DNA from: JAJPXC01 sp964510535
Lineage (GTDB): Bacteria; Bacteroidota; Bacteroidia; Bacteroidales; Muribaculaceae
DNA length: 49,050 nt
Reading direction: 5' to 3'
NCBI GenBank assembly: GCA_964510535.1
Contig: CAZECG010000018.1
Coordinates: 1-49,050, forward strand
Shown here: positions 43,199 through 49,050 of the stretch, one piece after another
Layout: each line of letters begins with the position of its first letter
How positions within the stretch are numbered: position 1 is the stretch's first letter
The notes under the pieces: model-generated
What the model was told of the DNA's origin: nothing
The model's database searches: none
What the model saw: the letters and a program-made list of their open reading frames with translations, nothing else
Made by a program: the position numbers and the translations under genes

Positions 43199-44863
43199 CT
43201 ATGTGAAACACAGCACAAGCACCTGCGCGACAACAACCCTCAGGAACATGGTCAACGGATAGACTGTCGAGTAAGCCACCGCAGGTTGGTCATTGCCGGT
43301 TGAGTTATTGGCATAGGCAAGCGCAGGGGGATCGGTGCAGCCGCCCGAAAACAGACCCATGATTGTCAAGAAGTTTATCTTGTGAACCCCGCGGGCTATG
43401 CATCCCACAACCAACAGCGGCACCAAGGTGATGATAAAGCCCCAGATAACCCACCACATACCTGTCGGGTTGAACACCGTTGCGGCAAACCCCTTCCCCG
43501 CCGCGATACCGACCGAAGCGAGAAACAGACAGATACCAAGCTCACGCATAAGCAGCGATGCCGACGACGAAGTGTAAGTAATCAACTTCAGTTTATAGCC
43601 GAAACGGCTCAAAAGGATGGCCACCACAAGCGGACCGCCCGCAAGACCGAGCTTCATTCCGAAGCCCACATTTATTGAGCCCAAGACTATACCAAGCAAG
43701 ATTCCGACAAATATCGTGATGATGTTCGGCTCGTTCAGACGCTTCATCGAGTTACCCATGCGCGATGCCAATCGCTCTATATCCTGCAAATCGCCAACCA
43801 CGGTCATGCGGTCGCCCATCTGCAGCCGCAACTCAGGCGACGCAAGGAGGTCGACTCCCGCACGGTTGACGCGGGTCGCATTCAGACGATAACCATTGTG
43901 CAGCCGTAGTGAACCGAGAGCCACTCCGTTATACTCACTCTTGGTTATCAATATACGGCGCGAAACCACGGGCAACGCACCTTGTGGTTTGAGAGAATCC
44001 CAATCCATCTGAATCTCAGGCCCGATAACCGCCTTGAAACGGTGTGTGTCAGTGCGCGACATCACTATGTAGAGCTTGTCGCCTACATGAATCTCAGTGG
44101 TCGATTTCGGGATGATTATCTCACCTGATTTATTCATCAGACGCGAAACCACGAAATTGCACTGAATCACTTCATGGAGATCAAGCATTGTCTTCCCGTC
44201 GATAAGCTTATTCGTCACTTCAAACGAAGAGAGATAAGGTTTAAGCGTACTCTCCTCACGCTCCTTCTCAAGCTGCTTGATTTCATCCTCAACTCTGATG
44301 CGGAACACCCACTTGATGATAAACATCGCAAGAATGATACCGACAACGCCGAGAGGATAAGCCGCCGCATAGCCCATCGCCATCGTATTCGCCGCCTCTG
44401 GCGAAGTCACCGTCTGCTGAGCAGCGGCAAGGCCGGGCGTATTAGTCACGGCACCCGACATAACACCCACAAGTGCCGACATCGAAGTGTTGCCACCCTC
44501 GATAAAATAAATCGCAAGCACTATAATCACGTTAAGCGTTATCGCCAGCACGGCAAGCGCATTTAGCCGCACACCCCCCTTCTTGAACGAAGAGAAGAAA
44601 CCGGGGCCCACCTGCAGACCTATTGAGAATATGAACAATATCAAGCCAAACTCACGGATGAATTTCAGCACCATCTCATCGACCACATAGCCAAAATGGC
44701 CCATGACGATGCCCACAAACAAGACGAATGTCACACCTAAAGAGACACCGCCGATTTTCATCTTTCCAAGAAACACTCCAAGCGCAATCACAAATGAATA
44801 GAGCACAAGCGTACTCGCCAAATTCACATTGCCCGGAGCAAGGAGACTGTTAATTAACTCCAT
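43199..44863 (-). CDS. AspT/YidE-family transporter with two RCK_C domains
   Basis: A 554-residue inner-membrane transporter of the aspartate:alanine exchanger family (also called YidE/YbjL duplication). It has five N-terminal helices (about 10-190), a cytoplasmic middle with two TrkA-C/RCK_C domains (about 205-370), and a second membrane half with the repeat motif GLFSGGCTDPPALAYANNS. This motif mirrors GVMSGAVTNTPGLAAAQQ in the first half, as expected for the internal duplication. The substrate is not predictable; characterised AspT exchanges Asp and Ala. Confidence 0.92.
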   Translation of the reverse strand: MELINSLLAPGNVNLASTLVLYSFVIALGVFLGKMKIGGVSLGVTFVLFVGIVMGHFGYVVDEMVLKFIREFGLILFIFSIGLQVGPGFFSSFKKGGVRLNALAVLAITLNVIIVLAIYFIEGGNTSMSALVGVMSGAVTNTPGLAAAQQTVTSPEAANTMAMGYAAAYPLGVVGIILAMFIIKWVFRIRVEDEIKQLEKEREESTLKPYLSSFEVTNKLIDGKTMLDLHEVIQCNFVVSRLMNKSGEIIIPKSTTEIHVGDKLYIVMSRTDTHRFKAVIGPEIQMDWDSLKPQGALPVVSRRILITKSEYNGVALGSLRLHNGYRLNATRVNRAGVDLLASPELRLQMGDRMTVVGDLQDIERLASRMGNSMKRLNEPNIITIFVGILLGIVLGSINVGFGMKLGLAGGPLVVAILLSRFGYKLKLITYTSSSASLLMRELGICLFLASVGIAAGKGFAATVFNPTGMWWVIWGFIITLVPLLVVGCIARGVHKINFLTIMGLFSGGCTDPPALAYANNSTGNDQPAVAYSTVYPLTMFLRVVVAQVLVLCFT

Positions 44864-44929
44864 AAAATCGCTTCAGAACTTAAACCATTGATTTATAGAA
44901 CGATTAAGGCCAAACGCCAAAATCAAGTG

Positions 44930-44960
44930 CAAAGTTACGCATTTTTCGCCAATACTCGAA
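44930..44960 (-). promoter_or_regulatory. Promoter of the AspT-family gene
   Basis: On the minus strand TAACTTTG at 44937-44930 is an exact -7 box. TTCG at 44960-44957 lies 19 bases upstream, a one-base variant of the -33 element. The leader would be about 60 bases. Confidence 0.5.
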
Positions 44961-45006
44961 ACACATCCAATCTATAAATCACCCCCGACAAGCTAAATAT
45001 TATTGA

Positions 45007-45633
45007 TTATTTGCGCGCCGTGATAAACGTATTCCCATATAAAGGCATTTTTAACGCGCGAGTATTCCACAACGTTTCAAAATCATCGGTCGAAATGCTC
45101 CTGTTATATTTTTTATTTGAAACATTACATAATTCCGGAATCGACTCCGCTATATAGAGACTGTCTGCCGAATAACCTACAACCGGCACATAATGGAGCC
45201 AATCCCTATCAGGCCCGATTTTAATCATCACTATGACCGGATCTCCCTTAGCAAGCTCATTCTTAAGCGCAACTATATTACCTATGTGATACCCGACCGT
45301 AAAACCGTTACTCTCTAAAAACTTAACGATACCTTTAGGATACACGTAGCCACCTTCCATTTTATCGGGCATCACTTTATATACATCTTCGCCGTGAGCC
45401 TCTGTACCCCAATGGCGCAAAATATACGCACTCGAGTACGCGGAGCATTTGAATCCGTCCTGACTATCGATCCTAACAGAATCCTCTATTAAAAATTCAC
45501 TTTTATCGACACCATACGAATAACGCGGAGAAGCAACCCCCATTAGGCACGCATCAACAATAGTGACTGATAAAAGGTATCCAAATACCACAATCAGCGA
45601 AATCAAGATTGTCCATTTCAAAATCCTATTCAT
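45007..45633 (-). CDS. Membrane-anchored C39-like cysteine peptidase
   Basis: A 208-residue protein with one N-terminal hydrophobic helix (about 8-28) and a papain-like domain of the C39/C39_2 type. The catalytic Cys is in KCSAYSSAYILRHWG (C63) and the His in WLHYVPVVGYS (H147), followed by DSLYIAES with a likely orienting Asp. Such enzymes cleave leader peptides or cell-envelope substrates. No ABC transporter or precursor peptide gene is adjacent, so the role is open. The gene is AT-rich compared with its left-hand neighbours. A minus-strand TAAATTTG at 45645-45638 is only 4 bases from the start codon. Confidence 0.82.
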   Translation of the reverse strand: MNRILKWTILISLIVVFGYLLSVTIVDACLMGVASPRYSYGVDKSEFLIEDSVRIDSQDGFKCSAYSSAYILRHWGTEAHGEDVYKVMPDKMEGGYVYPKGIVKFLESNGFTVGYHIGNIVALKNELAKGDPVIVMIKIGPDRDWLHYVPVVGYSADSLYIAESIPELCNVSNKKYNRSISTDDFETLWNTRALKMPLYGNTFITARK

Positions 45634-45696
45634 ACCGCAAATTTAACACATTTCTGCATATTTCCGCACAGTAATTTCAGCCGAGACACTGAGACG

Positions 45697-46053
45697 ATTA
45701 AGCTAAGTCGCTTGCATTCGAGCCATATGAACGTAAAATTTGACTAATTTTGCAAAATTGACGGCTCAAAGAACGTTTATTTGCTAGAAACTTCTTAATT
45801 TTGCATTGTTGCAGTGGCGACATTACATAACAAGGAAGCGTTTTAGCTTTATTCCGTACTGATGAACTTCGACAACTCATCCATTGAAATTGGAATAGCA
45901 AATGACGTTCTTCCCTTTGGTTGGTATATATGCACCATTATATAACGCCAAAGGTGTGAGCCGTTTTTTTCATATCCATTTCAAAGGCAGTCGAAGGCCT
46001 ATCAGTAGGGTATGCTAAATGGTCTCACACTTCGTTTTCTATCCTATTATTAA
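45697..46053 (-). repeat. Large inverted repeat, left copy (~355 bp)
   Basis: On the minus strand this block matches the plus strand of 48482-48834 over its full length, with scattered substitutions and few indels. A long central block, from the sequence around AACAAGGAAGCG to CCCTTTGGTTGGT, is almost unchanged. It contains no recognisable gene; a 29-codon ORF (45938-45849, minus) containing MDELSKFIS is present in both copies. No terminal inverted repeats or target duplications are obvious. Confidence 0.88.
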
Positions 46054-46130
46054 CGGGTCAGCTGCAAAACCCGGTTGAATAGTTAAAAAAACACCCGAGT
46101 TAGCCCCGTCGCAACTTATGAGGTAACGTT

Positions 46131-46172
46131 ATCGATTCCCGAGAGGGAATCTTTTCTATGTAGCCGGGTATT
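46131..46172 (+). repeat. Short direct repeat with terminator-like hairpin, copy 1
   Basis: GATTCCC (46134-46140) pairs with GGGAATC (46145-46151), followed by TTTT and then TATGTAGCCGGG. Copy 2 is at 48953-48994 in the same orientation. A second hairpin, CCGGGTATTGC/GCAATGCCCGG (46164-46191), follows only in this copy. It could be a plus-strand terminator, but no plus-strand gene precedes it. Confidence 0.7.
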
Positions 46173-46353
46173 GCCGCTATGCAATGCCCGGATGTCGCGA
46201 CCACCCTCCCGCCGCAATCTGCAAAGATTGCATTTACTCCATCGCCCCAGCATCGAGCCGTTAATATAATTTTAACAACCGCCTTTTTGCATTGACCCAT
46301 TTTAACCGAGCATTACCTGACGACGCTATGTTTTTGTTCCATACAACTATTTT

Positions 46354-46397
46354 GCAAAAAAATGTGTCCCGCATGAATCGGAACACATTTTTATTGT
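46354..46397. terminator. Terminator of the vWA lipoprotein gene
   Basis: AAAAATGTGT-CCG pairs with CGG-ACACATTTTT around a 7-base loop, with A/T runs on both sides. On the minus strand it follows the vWA stop codon by about 60 bases. Confidence 0.8.
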
Positions 46398-46453
46398 AAC
46401 AAATGGAGATTCCATACTGAGAACCAGTATGGTGAATATTGGAAATATGTCCT

Positions 46454-47647
46454 TTATTCCTCTACGCCATCGGCAAAGTTGAAGTTGATGACTTTCTCCG
46501 CGCGTACCGCTTTGTCAAGTGATTGAACGGTGATCTTGATTTCGTGAGAGTTACCATCTTTTAGTGCATCTATGTTGGTGCAACGGATTACTGATGAGTT
46601 TTGCATAGCACCTGTGACAGGGAGCGTGGTTAGATCCCAGTCGTTTGCATAACTGTCAACAAAGATATTGCTACCGCCTGTGTAGGTCGACATCAACCAC
46701 GGTTTCTCGTCATAGAGATCATCCCAATAGCGATAGCTGTCACGCTCAGAACCGCTGTAAACAGTGTGTATTGTGCCGAAGTTGGTTTTCCAGTAGTCGT
46801 TATCGGGGTTGAGATATTCAACTGACCAAAGTTCAATTCCGTAGGGTTGGTTGGGTTCGTCGGTGAAATTGACATAGATGCGATTGGAACCGCCGCGGAA
46901 TGTGTAGTTTTTGTTGGCAAAGTGGAGAGCCACCATACCACATTCATGATAAGAACCATTCTCGAAGTTGCCACTTTGGCATGCTTGATAAGCGAGTTCG
47001 TCAGCATCGTCACCGCCGAAATCCCTTGTGCGGTATGTGCCGTAAGAGCGATTGAGGTAATCATAAAGAGCGTCGGTTGTTGTGAGGTTGATGCCACCGT
47101 CGATAGCGTGAGTGTCAGCACCGTATCCCACGCAACCTACACGGAGGTCAAAACCTGACCGAGTAAGCGCATCAGTCCAGTTTAGTATGCTATTGGCAAC
47201 AGCGTCGGCTTCTTCGCTCATACTGCCCGAGTTATCAACAAGGAACACAACATCAGCCAAAAGTGTGCGCGAATTGTCGTCGGCTACGTTATAAACATCA
47301 ATCCCTTTAGGCTTTCCATCGACTGTCACCCAGACATTTTGCATTGACTTATCAGCGGTACCGATAAGTTTAAGCCAAGAGTTTGTGCTTTCGTCCCAAA
47401 CTCCGGTCATGTCGATAGCGAGATAGGAATGACCCTTTTCTTCTTTGACTGCTACAGCCGAGTTTGGAAGTGTGACAGTCGGGTTAGAGATTACGGGAGC
47501 TTGTGTGGCTTCACTGTCATCAGGGATTCCGAGTTCTTGATTGGCTGTGGAAACATCATCGTCGTCATCAGAGCATGAGGCGAAGGTGAGTGCGGCGAGG
47601 GCGAGTGTAGCGTAAGAAAAGCCGCGTAGGAAATCTGATTTTTTCAT
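46454..47647 (-). CDS. vWA-domain lipoprotein
   Basis: A 397-residue lipoprotein: signal peptide with FASC (lipidated C25) followed by SDDDDD, a typical Bacteroidota surface-export sequence. An N-terminal strand domain leads into a von Willebrand A domain with an intact MIDAS motif DNSGSMS (D138, S140, S142) at the end of the ADVVFLVDNS strand. The family binds ligands through a divalent metal. A C-terminal beta region follows. A surface adhesion or binding role is inferred. It lies between two large inverted repeats together with an outer-membrane barrel gene. Confidence 0.85.
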   Translation of the reverse strand: MKKSDFLRGFSYATLALAALTFASCSDDDDDVSTANQELGIPDDSEATQAPVISNPTVTLPNSAVAVKEEKGHSYLAIDMTGVWDESTNSWLKLIGTADKSMQNVWVTVDGKPKGIDVYNVADDNSRTLLADVVFLVDNSGSMSEEADAVANSILNWTDALTRSGFDLRVGCVGYGADTHAIDGGINLTTTDALYDYLNRSYGTYRTRDFGGDDADELAYQACQSGNFENGSYHECGMVALHFANKNYTFRGGSNRIYVNFTDEPNQPYGIELWSVEYLNPDNDYWKTNFGTIHTVYSGSERDSYRYWDDLYDEKPWLMSTYTGGSNIFVDSYANDWDLTTLPVTGAMQNSSVIRCTNIDALKDGNSHEIKITVQSLDKAVRAEKVINFNFADGVEE

Positions 47648-47964
47648 AATGTTTAGTCTTTAATTGAATTATTTCAAAACAGCAAGGAAAAGGCTTGACT
47701 GACGCCGAACATACACCCTTACGGTTTATAAGTTAGGTGCCCATACTGACGGACACCTAACACGATTAAATAGAGGTTTAAAAAATACGCAAAAAGCAAT
47801 ATCACCGATACGAAAACTTGTGTTGTCCTGTGCTCCATCTTAAGGACAATCATAACGACTGGCGATTGACTATGCTCTTGCGATAATACTCATGAGATAA
47901 CAAATTTGGTGTACGTGAGGGATTAATTTAGTGTTAGGTATCAGTTAACCGTAACTTCAGCGCT
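47648..47964. other. 317-base gap between the vWA and barrel genes
   Basis: AT-rich, no ORF. It holds an inverted repeat GTTAGGTG (47732-47739) / CACCTAAC (47754-47761), and a related GTGTTAGGTATC at about 47931. No consensus promoter was found for the vWA gene here. The hairpin could be a barrel-gene terminator or an operator. Confidence 0.5.
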
Positions 47965-48441
47965 TTAGAATTTATAAGTGGCACCAACGCCAAATACGAT
48001 TTGGTTAAAATTGCTGATGATTTGGTATTTCAATTCAGCGCCAATTGAAAATTTTTCATTTAATTGGTATTCAGCTCCGGCACCAACATTGATTGCGAAA
48101 TCGCCAGAAGAGGTAGACTCGCCGTCATAAGAGAAACCGCTATGGGCATAACCTACACCGGCCAAGGGATACACCTTAACCGCCTCAGACACGTTGAATA
48201 AATAATGAAGATTTGCATCAATGTCCCAGAAAGTCACATGATCCTTTTCCAAATAATAGTTGAATGCGGGTTCAATGCGAATTGCATCGGTGATACCATA
48301 TTGTAATTTAGCACCAATACCAACGTTCTTGATTTCAGAACCATAGTTTACGTTAACACCGACGGCTTTTTCACCTTTCTGAGCCATAACAGAGCTTGCG
48401 CCTACCATAAAGATAGCAGCGGCCATGAATAACTTTTTCAT
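47965..48441 (-). CDS. Small outer-membrane beta-barrel protein
   Basis: About 158 residues from ATG 48441 (MKKLFMAAAIF); an in-frame upstream ATG at 48462 would add seven residues. A clear signal peptide (to VMAQ) is followed by about eight amphipathic strands with alternating aromatic residues (AKLQYGI, IEPAFNYYLE, YPLAGVGYAHSGF, INVGAGAEYQL, IGAELKYQI). The protein ends in VFGVGATYKF with terminal Phe, as expected for Bam-inserted barrels of the OmpW/opacity-like type. Ligand and function are unknown. It lies immediately inside the right inverted repeat. Confidence 0.88.
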   Translation of the reverse strand: MKKLFMAAAIFMVGASSVMAQKGEKAVGVNVNYGSEIKNVGIGAKLQYGITDAIRIEPAFNYYLEKDHVTFWDIDANLHYLFNVSEAVKVYPLAGVGYAHSGFSYDGESTSSGDFAINVGAGAEYQLNEKFSIGAELKYQIISNFNQIVFGVGATYKF

Positions 48442-48481
48442 TGCAAATAAGTTATTGAGCACCGTAGGCTCGACAATGCCA

Positions 48482-48834
48482 TTAATAATAGGATAAAATA
48501 AAGAAGTGTGAGCCTATTTAGCATACCCTCCCGATAAGCCTTCGACTGTCTTTGAAATGTATATAAAAAAACGGCTCGCACCTTTGGCGTTATATAATGG
48601 AGCATATACACCAACCAAAGGGAAGAACGTCATTTGCTATTCCAATTTCAATGGATGAGTTGTCGAAGTTCATCAGTATGGAATAAAGCTAAAACGCTTC
48701 CTTGTTATATTATGTCGCCACTGCGACAATGCAAAATTAAGAAGTTTTTAGCAAATAAACGTTCTTTGAGCCGTCAATTTTGTAAAATTAGTCAAAATTC
48801 ACGTTCATATAGCCAAATTGAAGCGACTATTAGC
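48482..48834 (+). repeat. Large inverted repeat, right copy (~355 bp)
   Basis: The plus strand matches the minus strand of 45697-46053. The 29-codon ORF of the left copy is at 48597-48686 here. It begins 40 bases before the barrel gene (on the opposite strand), so it forms that gene's upstream region. Confidence 0.88.
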
Positions 48835-48952
48835 ATCGATTGCAATTATCTTAGCGATTATGATATATAGCTAATTAATGGAAAATCAAGGTCAAGGTAA
48901 AAAGGTGGTTGTTAAATTTATAGCAATGGTTCGCGGCGGGAGAACGGCTAGC

Positions 48953-48994
48953 GGCGATTCCCGCAAGGGAATCTTTTTTATATAGCCGGGGATT
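48953..48994 (+). repeat. Short direct repeat with terminator-like hairpin, copy 2
   Basis: GATTCCC (48956-48962) pairs with GGGAATC (48967-48973), followed by six T and TATAGCCGGGG. Same orientation as copy 1. The rest of 48835-49050 holds only a weak 35-codon ORF from ATG 48878 that runs through this hairpin; it is not supported as a gene. Confidence 0.7.
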
Positions 48995-49050
48995 GGAGGA
49001 CGATAAGGCCGACTATCTCCGTGCAGCGCAAGCACCCCACCCCACCAAGT

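Noticed and set aside
45698..45901. A 67-codon minus-strand ORF in the left repeat and its 78-codon counterpart at 48634-48870
   Set aside because: Composition is unlike a real protein and the upstream frames differ between copies. It is most simply explained as chance open frame within a repeated non-coding element.
1..49050. CRISPR arrays, transposases, integrases, phage genes, rRNA or known riboswitches
   Set aside because: None could be recognised on either strand. The only mobile-looking signal is the repeat pair at 45.7-48.8 kb, which has no visible transposase.

Overview
The window looks like a chromosomal segment from a member of the Bacteroidota, most likely order Bacteroidales and possibly Muribaculaceae (the family is an inference from overall protein flavour). 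Supporting signs: many promoters of the Bacteroidota type (TTG, 19-22 bases, TAnnTTTG), secreted proteins ending in type IX secretion-like C-terminal domains, a BspA-type leucine-rich repeat protein, a C10 cysteine peptidase, a TonB receptor paired with a lipoprotein, and L31 type B.

Layout. 1-9.5 kb: tRNA-Leu(CAA), radA, an HU-family protein, rubrerythrin, two large secreted proteins and ribosomal protein L31. 9.7-13.9 kb: a complete phenylalanine/tyrosine operon (pheA, aminotransferase, DAHP synthase-chorismate mutase fusion, tyrA). It is preceded by a Phe/Tyr-rich 25-residue leader peptide and mutually exclusive antiterminator and terminator hairpins, a textbook-style attenuator. 13.9-24.6 kb: a P-type Ca2+ ATPase, a SIMPL protein, a probable operon of two rhomboid proteases, an EEP-family protein and a Dcp peptidase, and a biotin-dependent carboxyltransferase. 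24.7-27.4 kb: a PHP-type phosphatase followed by an LTA-synthase-like membrane sulfatase. The natural start codon of the latter is out of frame because of a run of nine C, which suggests phase variation or an assembly error. 27.5-31.5 kb: a lipoprotein/TonB receptor pair and a ZIP transporter. 31.5-39.9 kb: an ECF sigma factor, a small membrane protein (possible anti-sigma), a Spy-like periplasmic protein, a giant alpha-2-macroglobulin-like protein lacking its thioester, and ribD. 39.9-44.9 kb: dapA, a C10 peptidase, thioredoxin and an AspT-family transporter.

45-49 kb is the most accessory-looking part. A C39-like peptidase is followed by two nearly identical copies of a ~355 bp repeat in inverted orientation. 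They enclose about 2.4 kb with a vWA lipoprotein and a small outer-membrane beta-barrel protein. A second short hairpin-bearing repeat occurs twice in direct orientation.

The strongest second-look items are the Phe/Tyr attenuator, the poly-C frameshift in the LTA-synthase-like gene, and the large inverted repeats. All identifications come from reading motifs in the sequence; no database search was run.
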